This document shows positions 36,067 through 43,436 of a stretch of 64,000 nucleotides of DNA, piece after piece (the first letter of the stretch is position 1; every line of letters begins with the position of its first letter). The notes under the pieces were generated by a model. The model saw only the letters and a program-made list of their open reading frames with translations. It was not told the origin of the DNA and ran no database searches. Position numbers and translations under genes: made by a program. The DNA comes from a bacterium (GTDB taxonomy: Bacteria; Actinomycetota; Aquicultoria; Aquicultorales; Aquicultoraceae), in assembly GCA_902810715.1 (NCBI GenBank), contig CADDYS010000001.1, positions 62,001-126,000 on the forward strand, read 5' to 3'.

Positions 36067-36372
36067 ATGAACAAAAAGAACGAGTTAGACCTCAGCCACG
36101 TATTGGTTGATCTCAAAGACAGGTCAGACGAAGAACTCCGGGAAATTCTCGATCAACTCTGCGAGGAAGAAGAGAGAATTTCATTCAGGCGCAGGGTGTT
36201 GCACGGCAAGATCGATATCTTAAGAGCAGAGCTGGTTGCAAGGCTAAAAGGGAAACGTGAAGGCGGGGACAACGTGATATCAGGTTCAGATGTAGATCGC
36301 CTGAGTGAGATTTTAGCTCGAAGCCTCACAAGTGTATCAAAGGCCGACGTGTCCGACGAGGATGTTTTTTAG
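36067..36372 (+). CDS. rsiG: RsiG-like anti-sigma factor (c-di-GMP binding motif)
   Basis: A 101-residue helical protein. Residues 35-50 (EERISFRRRVLHGKID) fit the RsiG c-di-GMP motif E-x3-S-x2-R-x3-Q-x3-D, with His46 in the Gln position (E35, S39, R42, H46, D50). In Streptomyces, RsiG bound to c-di-GMP sequesters the sigma factor WhiG; deep-branching relatives have a single motif and act as homodimers, as would be required here. It lies near garA and merR genes; no WhiG is in the window, although a SigB-type factor is at 53.3 kb. The match is by motif and size only. Confidence 0.68.
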   Translation: MNKKNELDLSHVLVDLKDRSDEELREILDQLCEEEERISFRRRVLHGKIDILRAELVARLKGKREGGDNVISGSDVDRLSEILARSLTSVSKADVSDEDVF

Positions 36373-36413
36373 CAAACAGCCACAATTAACCCGCAAACAG
36401 GGGAGGACTGGAG

Positions 36414-36659
36414 TTGCCCGAATCAAAGATCAGAGAAGCAATCTATGAGCTATTTAAGAGCGTTGGTCAGAACGTTCGTGAGGAGAGAATGGCCGACTAT
36501 ATTATCAGAGAGCTAAAAATCGGAAGATGTCTATCAGACATACTTGAAGATCCCTACATTAAAGACAGAATCGGACACGACCATCTCGAGCATGTTCTTG
36601 GCAACAAAGAAGTGCTCAAGGCGTTTGAAGAAAGAATAAAGGCAAGCCTAAAGCATTAG
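36414..36659 (+). CDS. Small helical protein of unknown function
   Basis: 81 residues, mainly helical, rich in Glu, Arg and Lys (EERMADYIIRELKIGR). TTG 36414 is used; GGGAGGACTGG precedes it. It lies 41 bp after the RsiG-like gene and 53 bp before the FHA gene and is probably co-transcribed. I do not recognise a family. The motif-free, charged sequence suggests a small protein-interaction partner. Confidence 0.65.
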   Translation: MPESKIREAIYELFKSVGQNVREERMADYIIRELKIGRCLSDILEDPYIKDRIGHDHLEHVLGNKEVLKAFEERIKASLKH

Positions 36660-36712
36660 TTAAGGTATTGGGTAAAGTAAAAGCTATTTCCCGGTAAGTT
36701 GGGGGATCAAAA

Positions 36713-37168
36713 ATGCAGTGTAAGAAATGCGGCAGCGTAAATGAATTGGGAGCTGAAACCTGCCGGAAATGTGGGGAGGCGTTAAAGCCCGGTTTTGAGG
36801 CTGAAACAACTATTTCACTGCCGCCGATTGATATCGAAGAAGAGCTCAGCGAGATAAAGCTCACCGGTGAAGCAGGGCCGGTTCTAATAGTAAAGAAAGG
36901 CCCTTATATCGGACATAAGTTCAACCTGACCAAAGACGAAATAACTCTTGGGCGTGATCCGGGGAGCGATATATTCCTCGACGACATAACTGTTTCGCGA
37001 AATCATGCCAAAATAACGGTTGATAAAAACTCGGTAAGCATAGAAGATGCCGGCAGTCTAAACGGGACATACGTAAACCAGGAAATAATAGAAGAATCAA
37101 AAATACTAAATTCGGACGACGAGTTGCAAATCGGCAAATTCAAGCTTGTTTTTCTGTCCAAGAAATAA
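36713..37168 (+). CDS. garA: GarA/OdhI-like FHA domain protein with zinc ribbon
   Basis: A 151-residue protein. An N-terminal CxxC-x10-CxxC zinc ribbon (C3, C6, C17, C20) is followed by AETTISLPP (30-38), which resembles the ETTS phosphorylation site of mycobacterial GarA. An FHA domain follows (about 55-150) with GRDPGSD, SRNHAKI and LNGTYVN. FHA domains bind phosphothreonine; GarA/OdhI bind 2-oxoglutarate-metabolising enzymes until phosphorylated. Position after gcv genes and before a MerR gene matches gcvH-garA-merR in mycobacteria. The zinc ribbon is extra relative to mycobacterial GarA. Confidence 0.82.
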   Translation: MQCKKCGSVNELGAETCRKCGEALKPGFEAETTISLPPIDIEEELSEIKLTGEAGPVLIVKKGPYIGHKFNLTKDEITLGRDPGSDIFLDDITVSRNHAKITVDKNSVSIEDAGSLNGTYVNQEIIEESKILNSDDELQIGKFKLVFLSKK

Positions 37169-37228
37169 GTAAGCAGAATGTTGGCCGGTTTTTTTATTTA
37201 ATTTCTTTTAAATGAGAGGAGGATCGAT

Positions 37229-37927
37229 ATGCCGCCGAAAAGGGATTATTTAACTATAGGTGAAGTTGTAGAGCAGCTAAAGGAGCGATATCCCGAGCTA
37301 TCGATAAGCAAAATACGTTATTACGAAGAAGAGAAGCTGATAAAGCCAGAGCGGACACCCGGCGGTTATCGAAAGTTTAGAAAAGAGGACATTGATAGGC
37401 TCGACCTTGCGCTTCGTCTCCAAAAAGATAAATATCTTCCCCTTAACGTCATCAGGCAAAACCTGGATATGCTGGATATGGGGCAGGTAACAGCGGACGT
37501 AAGACAAATCTCCAAGAACACAGAAAATATTAATATATCCGGCGATGATGAGCCGATCCCGACCGATAAAGCCATAAGCAGTATCGGGATAGCACCGGAG
37601 ACCGCCAGGATGCTTGAAAGCTTTGGGATAATTCAGCCGGTAAGAACCTCCGAAGGCAAGTGCTACACATCCGGCGATATAAAGATAATGGTGACCGCAA
37701 GAGAGATGGCAAAATACGGCATTGAGCCGCGGCACCTACGCATGTATCTAACCCATGCCGAAAAAGAGGCATCCCTTTTCCAGCAGATACTCTACCCAAT
37801 CACCAGGCTGAAAAGCGATGAGAAGAACACCCGGCTAAAAGAAGAGCTTGAGAATCTAAGCGACCTTGCCGACCAGCTAAGGGCACTTCTTCTCAAGAAA
37901 AAGATTAAGGACTTGTTGCAGGTCTAA
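37229..37927 (+). CDS. MerR-family transcriptional regulator
   Basis: A 232-residue regulator with an N-terminal MerR winged helix-turn-helix: YLTIGEVVEQL, then SISKIRYYEEEKLIKPERTPGGYRKFRKEDIDRL (about 19-53). A second HTH-like segment near 110-150 (SSIGIAPETARMLESFGIIQP) follows, as in the actinobacterial MerR proteins encoded next to garA (Rv1828 type). No metal-binding cysteine loop is seen. The ATG at 37229 follows GAGGAGGAT. Target genes are unknown. Confidence 0.87.
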   Translation: MPPKRDYLTIGEVVEQLKERYPELSISKIRYYEEEKLIKPERTPGGYRKFRKEDIDRLDLALRLQKDKYLPLNVIRQNLDMLDMGQVTADVRQISKNTENINISGDDEPIPTDKAISSIGIAPETARMLESFGIIQPVRTSEGKCYTSGDIKIMVTAREMAKYGIEPRHLRMYLTHAEKEASLFQQILYPITRLKSDEKNTRLKEELENLSDLADQLRALLLKKKIKDLLQV

Positions 37928-37928
37928 G

Positions 37929-38038
37929 CTTAAAAGCTCATAGCTGACAGCTCATAGCTCACAGGATGAGGGCATGAGTGTGGGTATTAATTTCTTCCTT
38001 CAGCTGTGAGCTAATATGCTGTGAGCTAATCCGGAGGG
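37929..38038 (+). repeat. GAGCT-rich repeats abutting a ribosome-binding site (copy 2)
   Basis: The gap holds agctcatagctgacagctcatagctcacagg (about 37933-37964) and, inverted, agctgtgagctaatatgctgtgagctaat (about 38001-38030), which leads straight to CCGGAGGG of yraN. The two halves are complementary and could pair into a long hairpin just upstream of the ribosome-binding site. Confidence 0.65.
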
Positions 38039-38041
38039 TTT

Positions 38042-38389
38042 ATGTCGCTTGGGAAAACAGGTGAGGACATGGCGACTCTTCATCTTAAAAGAAAAGGCTA
38101 CCGGATAATAAAGCGAAACTTCCGCACTAAGCTTGGAGAGATCGATATAGTCGCCAAAGACGGCATGACACTTGTATTCTGCGAGGTAAAAACAAGAGTT
38201 GGCCGGTCTTACGGCCATCCTATAGAGGCGGTAACCGAGTCCAAGCAGAGAAGAATAAGAAAAATAGCCGAAATATATCTAGCTGTGCTAAAAAATCCCC
38301 GTGAGTTTGATTCCGTACGCTTCGACGTCATCTCAATCTTATCGGAGGGCACCGGCCTTAAGTTAGAGCACATCGAGAATGCTTTTTAG
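38042..38389 (+). CDS. yraN: YraN family endonuclease-like protein (UPF0102)
   Basis: A 115-residue protein with the restriction-endonuclease-like core: GEDMATLHLKRKGYRII, then GEIDIVAKDG with the Asp and CEVKTR with the Glu-x-Lys of the nuclease motif. Its cellular role is unsettled; it is often next to comM and dprA, as here within 3 kb, which suggests a link to DNA uptake or processing. The ATG at 38042 follows GGAGGG. Confidence 0.88.
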   Translation: MSLGKTGEDMATLHLKRKGYRIIKRNFRTKLGEIDIVAKDGMTLVFCEVKTRVGRSYGHPIEAVTESKQRRIRKIAEIYLAVLKNPREFDSVRFDVISILSEGTGLKLEHIENAF

Positions 38390-38401
38390 CCGTTTTTAGG
38401 C

Positions 38402-38524
38402 AAAAAAAATGGGCAGGCGCAGTTTAAAAGAGGATCCTTAAGGGTCTATCGGGAGCTAGTCTTAAGGTACAGGAAAAAGCATTTTACTGGCTAAAGAGCC
38501 TATCGGGGAGTAAGCACCTGCCCA
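38402..38524 (-). ncRNA. Structured RNA or extended terminator downstream of usp
   Basis: On the minus strand a long closing stem, tgggcaggtgc with gcgcctgccca (38514-38524 with 38410-38420, 10 of 11 paired), is followed at once by eight T residues (38409-38402). The 93-nt interior is itself structured: ggct-cttt-agcc and a ccttaag/cttaagg stem, with two copies of a ctcccGATAG-like word. It begins about 20 nt after the usp stop. It could be the usp terminator with an elaborate loop or a separate small RNA. Confidence 0.5.
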
Positions 38525-38544
38525 CCATCCCACGTTATTAAGTT

Positions 38545-39042
38545 TTAAACATCTCCAACTACCAGAACCGGAATATCGGTTCCTTTTATTACTGCATCGG
38601 CTACGCTTCCGAGCGTTCGCCTTATTCCAGATTTCTTGGAGTTTCCTATTATTATCAGGTCGGGTGTAAAATCCTGAGCGCTTTCAATGATCCTCTTGGC
38701 GGGATTGCCTCTTAAAACTATTTCCTCACAAGTTACGTCGTTTTCCAGGGCATATGCTCCTGCAACGACCAACCCGTGATAACCCGGCTCATCACTCGCG
38801 CTTGCCTCAATACACTCGCTAATCGTATCGGCCGGTTGATTAGGCGTCTCGTTGTTCCCACAAACAAATACCGCTCTAATTTGAGCCTTGAATACCTTAG
38901 CAAATCCAATCGCATATTTTGTTGCACTTAATGCCGATCGTGACCCATCGGTTGCCAAGAGTATCTTCTTTAAGTCTATATATAACTCTTGCGCATCGGT
39001 CGGCCTAAAGCCTTCCCCCGGATTTAACGCTCTCTGTGCCAA
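38545..39042 (-). CDS. Universal stress protein family
   Basis: A 165-residue UspA-fold protein with the ATP-binding type signature: ILLATDGSRSALSATKYA at the start and IIIGNSKKSGIRRTLGSVADAVI (G-x-x-x-x-G then GSV) near the end. An N-terminal extension of about 24 residues precedes the fold. TTG at 39042 is used because GGAGG lies 8 nt upstream. It stands alone on the minus strand between + genes. Ligand and stress signal are unknown. Confidence 0.87.
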   Translation of the reverse strand: MAQRALNPGEGFRPTDAQELYIDLKKILLATDGSRSALSATKYAIGFAKVFKAQIRAVFVCGNNETPNQPADTISECIEASASDEPGYHGLVVAGAYALENDVTCEEIVLRGNPAKRIIESAQDFTPDLIIIGNSKKSGIRRTLGSVADAVIKGTDIPVLVVGDV

Positions 39043-39315
39043 GAGTTTGCCTCCATTATCATAAGCACGAAGACATTCGTTTAAAGCGACGCTTGGCTAA
39101 CCAAATAAAAGATTAATACTTTATCAAGGACGGTTACAGTAAAAAGCCGTGAACGGCACGTTGAGAGTTTAAGTGGATCGATATGGCGGTTATATGGAAT
39201 CAGGCCTGCCTATTATGTGATTTTAAAGACATAGACTGCCTGCTTGGGAGCTTAGTTTGCGACATAATTGAATCGGGTATTTATCAGTAGAAAGCAAGAA
39301 TATTTGGGAGGTTTT

Positions 39316-39597
39316 ATGACTGAGAGCGAGCTGCGCGAGATCATCGAATCTGAGGGCTTAGCAGGTTTGGAAGCCACCGTTTTTACTAGAAACCGCATGT
39401 ACATCGGAAGGGTTGGGCGAATAAACGTGACTATATTAATGCTCGCCGAACCAAGAGTCATGGAGCTGGGCGAGATCGAACCGCGTCAGATTGTAGCCAC
39501 ACCCTCGGTTGCAGAGGCGGCGGAAGAACACGTGTCCGGGATGCCCCATAGATATATCGCCATTTCAATTGGGGATATCGAGGCGATAGCGTTTTAG
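39316..39597 (+). CDS. Conserved-looking protein of unknown function
   Basis: 93 residues. The ATG at 39316 has GGGAGG 7 nt upstream; 16 in-frame codons before it are not needed. The mix of short strands and helices (GRVGRINVTILMLAEPRVMELGEIEP) gives no family I recognise, and there is no signal peptide or cysteine. It stands alone between the minus-strand usp gene and two palindromes, which suggests its own transcription unit. Confidence 0.6.
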   Translation: MTESELREIIESEGLAGLEATVFTRNRMYIGRVGRINVTILMLAEPRVMELGEIEPRQIVATPSVAEAAEEHVSGMPHRYIAISIGDIEAIAF

Positions 39598-39602
39598 GAT
39601 AA

Positions 39603-39640
39603 ATTTAAAAGGTCACCCAAGCGGGCAACCTTTTAAATTA
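39603..39640 (+). terminator. Perfect 12-bp palindrome after the 39316 gene
   Basis: aatttaaaaggt (39603-39614) pairs fully with 39629-39640 around a 14-nt loop, starting 6 bp after the stop codon. AT-rich arms and no long T-run make it a moderate terminator candidate. Confidence 0.5.
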
Positions 39641-39737
39641 AAGGGACTGATTTGACTATTATTATTTATCGTCGCCTGCCGCCGAAACTTTAGCGCTTCT
39701 TTAAAAAAATTTCTAAAAAATTTATAATTCCTTAAAT

Positions 39738-39805
39738 AAAAAGACTGAGGGCCTAATCTAACATATAGGCCGCATAGCTTTCGCCATGTTATTCTCAGTC
39801 TTTTT
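39738..39805 (-). ncRNA. Compact three-way-junction RNA candidate
   Basis: A 12-bp closing stem AAAAAGACTGAG / CTCAGTCTTTTT (39738-39749, 39794-39805) encloses two hairpins with almost no linker. Read on the minus strand they are CATGGC-GAAA-GCTATG and GGCCTA-(10 nt)-TAGGCC. The GAAA tetraloop favours minus-strand RNA, and T5 follows the stem. On the + strand the same palindrome could end transcription. The rest of the gap 39641-39939 shows no gene. Confidence 0.45.
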
Positions 39806-39939
39806 AGGGATGCAATTACTTCTCTTATCGGCAAATACGTGAAAAATGTTTAGGGTTTGTCTAAAAAATTAGCTTGCCCGGCAGCCGCACAATGGATAAT
39901 ATAAGTTCCATAAGCACAATTGCATAAATAGGAGGGCGA

Positions 39940-41490
39940 ATGCTTGCAAAGGTATTGTCTGCCAGCGTAATAGGGATGGACGCCAACCTGGTAGAGGTAG
40001 AGGTTGACATTTTCCTGGGTGTCCCGACAATCAATATTGTCGGGCTTGCGGATACGGCGGTAAAAGAATCTAAAGAGCGTGTTAAAAGCGGCATTTCTAA
40101 CTCCGAATTTGAATTCCCGTTAAAAAGGGTAACCGTAAATCTTGCGCCCGCAGACATCAAAAAGGAAGGCCCTGTCTTTGATTTGCCTATTGCGCTTGGA
40201 ATCATGGCCGCAACAGAGCAAATCCCCCAGAGCAAACTGGAGGATTACATCATTGCCGGGGAACTCTCGCTTACAGGTGAGATAAGACGAATAAACGGGG
40301 CGCTTTTGATCGCCACTTGTGCGAGGAAACTCGGCAAAAAAGGTGTGATTTTACCGCAAGATAACGCCTCTGAGGCATCAATAGTCGATGGGATAGATGT
40401 TTTGCCGGTAGCCAACCTAAACCAGGTTGCGGATTTTCTAAAAGATAGGCAGAGCATCGAGCCGGCGACAAGAGCGTTAAGTATATCGGAGAACGGTTAT
40501 TTTGAACTCGACTTTGCTGAGGTAAAAGGCCAGGGTCATGTCAAAAGGGCGCTTGAGGTGGCGGCTGCGGGCGGCCACAATATTCTTTTAATAGGGCCGC
40601 CGGGCTCGGGGAAAACCATGCTGGCGTCCCGTTTGCCGTCAATTCTCCCAAAACTCACTCTTGATGAGGCGATTGAAGTTACAAAGGTGTATTCTGTGGC
40701 CGGGATGCTAAAACCCGGTGAATCCATAATAACCAGGCGCCCGTTTAGGGAGCCGCATCACACCATCAGCCATGCAGGGTTAATCGGCGGCGGCAGTTAC
40801 CCCAGGCCGGGCGAGGTCTCCCTGGCACATAACGGCGTTCTTTTCTTGGACGAGTTCCCGGAATTTGCAAAGGGCGTTTTGCAGGTCTTAAGGCAGCCCC
40901 TAGAAGATGGAAAGGTCACTATATCGAGGGCGGCGGGCTCTCTGACTTATCCAGCGAGCTTTACGCTGGTTGCCGCAATGAACCCCTGCCCGTGCGGCCA
41001 TCTTGGCGACAGGATGAAGCAGTGCATCTGCAGCCCCCATTCTATCCAGCGATACAGGGGAAGGATATCGGGGCCTCTCATAGACAGGATAGATATCCAT
41101 GTCGAGGTACCGAGACTTACGAAGGATGAGCTTTTGAGATCACAGGAAGGGGAGACATCGGCAAAGGTCAAGGCACGGATAGATGCAGCAAGGGTGGCTC
41201 AGGCCAAGCGGTTTAAGGCTTTAAATGGGAAGGACGGAAGGCGGGAGCATATCCTTCTAACAAATTCGCAAATGAAGGCGCGTGAGGTAAGGGAGTTCTG
41301 CCGCTTAACAGCACAAGCGTCTTCTTTTTTAGAAGCATCAATAGACAAGTTGGGTTTAAGCGGCAGAGCGTTCGAAAGAGTTATTAAGGTCGCACGAACA
41401 ATCGCTGATCTTGCCGGGATGGAGACGGTTGATGTTGAAAATATAGCGGAGGCTATACAGTACAGGGCGTTAGACAGGCAATATTTTTAG
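39940..41490 (+). CDS. comM: YifB/ComM family AAA+ ATPase
   Basis: A 516-residue Mg-chelatase-like protein. The N-terminal ChlI-like domain (1-170, including GVPTINIVGLADTAVKES) precedes an AAA+ core with Walker A GPPGSGKTM (about 218-226), Walker B VLFLDEFPEF and a zinc-type CPCGHLGDR...CIC segment, then a C-terminal helical domain. In naturally transformable bacteria ComM is a helicase that extends branch migration of incoming DNA. It starts at ATG 39940 with GGAGGG upstream; dprA follows. Confidence 0.93.
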   Translation: MLAKVLSASVIGMDANLVEVEVDIFLGVPTINIVGLADTAVKESKERVKSGISNSEFEFPLKRVTVNLAPADIKKEGPVFDLPIALGIMAATEQIPQSKLEDYIIAGELSLTGEIRRINGALLIATCARKLGKKGVILPQDNASEASIVDGIDVLPVANLNQVADFLKDRQSIEPATRALSISENGYFELDFAEVKGQGHVKRALEVAAAGGHNILLIGPPGSGKTMLASRLPSILPKLTLDEAIEVTKVYSVAGMLKPGESIITRRPFREPHHTISHAGLIGGGSYPRPGEVSLAHNGVLFLDEFPEFAKGVLQVLRQPLEDGKVTISRAAGSLTYPASFTLVAAMNPCPCGHLGDRMKQCICSPHSIQRYRGRISGPLIDRIDIHVEVPRLTKDELLRSQEGETSAKVKARIDAARVAQAKRFKALNGKDGRREHILLTNSQMKAREVREFCRLTAQASSFLEASIDKLGLSGRAFERVIKVARTIADLAGMETVDVENIAEAIQYRALDRQYF

Positions 41491-41500
41491 GCGAGTAGAC

Positions 41501-41520
41501 AGTTGCCCGATTTATCGGGC
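41501..41520. repeat. Partial TGTAGTTGC element (copy 3, left half)
   Basis: agttgcccgatttatcgggc matches the left half of the elements at 18353 and 59422. It is followed by a degenerate tandem of ggtaaat/ggtgaat words running into the dprA start. Confidence 0.6.
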
Positions 41521-41548
41521 CTTCCACGGTAAATCGGTGAAATGGTAA

Positions 41549-42634
41549 ATGGGTGAATCGGTGAACAAGGATGATATAAGAAAATACTGGCTGGGGATTA
41601 AGATGACGCCGGCCTTTCGCAATAGACAATACGTCCTTGCCAAGGCGGCCGGAGGGCCAAGAGAGCTATGGGAGGCTTCTACTAAAGACCTCGTTGAGCT
41701 AGGGCTTCCAAATAATGCGGCTTACGAGGCGGTCGCGTTTAGGAGTGCACTTGACCTGGATAAAGAGTACGGCAGGCTTGAGAAAGCAGGGGTAAGAATC
41801 GTTACCGATGAGGATGATGAGTATCCAGAGCTGCTAAGGCAGGCGATAAACCATCCAAGGGCGGTATTGCTTAAAGGTAGGTTGCGAAATTACGATTACG
41901 CTGTTGCTATAGTCGGCTCAAGACGGGCGACTGCCTCCGGCAAGGCGTTCTCCTTTGAGCTGGCGGAGGACTTGAGCCGAGAAGGCGTTACTATTGTATC
42001 GGGTGCGGCCCGGGGGATCGATACCGCAGCCCACAGGGGTGCGATCAAGGCAGGCGGCGTGACGTTTGGCGTCCTTGGCTGCGGTCTGGATATCATCTAC
42101 CCGCCCGAGAACAAAAACCTGTATAGGGATATTGAATCAAGCGGAGCCCTTATCTCAGAATATCCGCCCGGTACGGCGCCGCTTCCTATGAATTTTCCGG
42201 CCAGAAACAGAATTGTTGCCGGATTATGCCAGGGAGTTGTTGTAGTTGAGGCGGGCGAAAGAAGCGGGGCGCTTATCACGGCCGATTTTGCCCTGGAATA
42301 CGGGCGCGATGTGTTTGCGGTCCCCGGGAATAGCAAAAGTGCGAACAGCCGGGGTGCGAACAAACTTATAAAGCAAGGGGCGTTTCTGATAGAATCTGCG
42401 GATGATGTTCTTGACGTCCTTGGGATTGAGCGGCATAAAAAATCAGGGAAGTTTAATCTAGAACCGCAGGAAATAGCACTTCTTGATAATCTTGGCTGGG
42501 ACGCTAAGCGTATAGATGAGATTATCCGCGACACCGGCGAAAGCGTTTCTACGGTGGCCGCCGTTCTTCTTTCTCTTGAGATATCCGGATTTGTCAAAAG
42601 GGACCTCTCGGGTAGCTATATCAGGGTCAGATAG
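41549..42634 (+). CDS. dprA: DNA processing protein DprA
   Basis: A 361-residue protein with an N-terminal SAM-like helical part (about 10-75), a Rossmann-fold DNA-binding core (AIVGSRRATASGKAF, SGAARGIDTAAHRGA, GGGLD-equivalent GCGLDIIYPPEN, PARNRIVAGL and SGALITADFALE), and a C-terminal winged-helix domain. DprA loads RecA on incoming single-stranded DNA. The start ATG 41549 has no good ribosome-binding site because it lies in a ggtgaatc tandem; ATG 41603 is an alternative but would cut the N-terminal domain. Confidence 0.92.
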   Translation: MGESVNKDDIRKYWLGIKMTPAFRNRQYVLAKAAGGPRELWEASTKDLVELGLPNNAAYEAVAFRSALDLDKEYGRLEKAGVRIVTDEDDEYPELLRQAINHPRAVLLKGRLRNYDYAVAIVGSRRATASGKAFSFELAEDLSREGVTIVSGAARGIDTAAHRGAIKAGGVTFGVLGCGLDIIYPPENKNLYRDIESSGALISEYPPGTAPLPMNFPARNRIVAGLCQGVVVVEAGERSGALITADFALEYGRDVFAVPGNSKSANSRGANKLIKQGAFLIESADDVLDVLGIERHKKSGKFNLEPQEIALLDNLGWDAKRIDEIIRDTGESVSTVAAVLLSLEISGFVKRDLSGSYIRVR

Positions 42635-42762
42635 TAAATCGACCTCCCTCAAACTATAGATTTCGCTGACAATGGGCGCACCAAATAGTATAATGACAAA
42701 TGTGGCCTTTGAAAGCTTTTATTACGGTTACAAAAATCTCTTGGAAACGGAGCTAGCAAAAC

Positions 42763-43425
42763 ATGCCGGTAACTATAGAAGAATTGAAAGAGGACTCCTA
42801 TGTAAAGGCTTATATCGCGCAGGCGGATAAGCACATGGAGGCAATCGGCTTTACAGAGCACGGCTTCCGACATGCTGATTTAGTTTCCCACATTGCAATG
42901 AACGTCTTAAAGCGTTTAGGTTACCCGGATCGCGAGGCCGAGTTGGCCGGTATGGCGGGCTACTTGCACGACATTGGGAACTCTGTTGGCAGGAGCTTTC
43001 ATGCGGTATCGGCGGCCATGATGGCGCAGTCTATATTGATGCGACTGGGCATGGCCCCGGATGAGATGATTTTGGTAATGAACGCGATCGGCAACCATGA
43101 GGAAGAGTATGGAATGGCTACAAGCCCAATAGGTGCTGCTATAATTCTGGCCGATAAAACCGATGTCCACCGTAGCCGGGTCCGCAGTCCGAATCCGCTT
43201 ACAGCCGATATTCATGATCGGGTGAACCTTGCGGCGCAAAGGTCGTTCTTAAGAGTCGAAAGTGATAGAAAACTAATCGAGCTTGAAATCGATATCGACA
43301 CCAATATAAGTCAAGTTATGGAATACTTTGAAATATTCCTATCGCGTATGGTAATATGCCGTAGGGCGGCTGAATTTCTAGGCTGCCAGTTCGGTTTGGT
43401 TATAAATGGCGTAAAGCTGTTGTAG
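42763..43425 (+). CDS. HD domain phosphohydrolase
   Basis: A 220-residue HD-superfamily protein. Metal ligands appear as His in FRHADLVSH, the HD pair in GYLHDIGNS, His in SFHAVSAAMMA, His in NAIGNHEEEYG and Asp in ILADKTDVHRSR. This arrangement fits small HD hydrolases acting on nucleotides or cyclic nucleotides. The ATG at 42763 has GGAG upstream. It is 11 bp ahead of secD and may share its transcript. Substrate unknown. Confidence 0.83.
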   Translation: MPVTIEELKEDSYVKAYIAQADKHMEAIGFTEHGFRHADLVSHIAMNVLKRLGYPDREAELAGMAGYLHDIGNSVGRSFHAVSAAMMAQSILMRLGMAPDEMILVMNAIGNHEEEYGMATSPIGAAIILADKTDVHRSRVRSPNPLTADIHDRVNLAAQRSFLRVESDRKLIELEIDIDTNISQVMEYFEIFLSRMVICRRAAEFLGCQFGLVINGVKLL

Positions 43426-43436
43426 GAGGTAAGGAA

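Noticed and set aside
39738-39805. Cyclic di-GMP riboswitch at the three-way junction
   Set aside because: It has a GAAA loop but lacks the conserved ACGCAAAGC-type core, and no gene follows on that strand.
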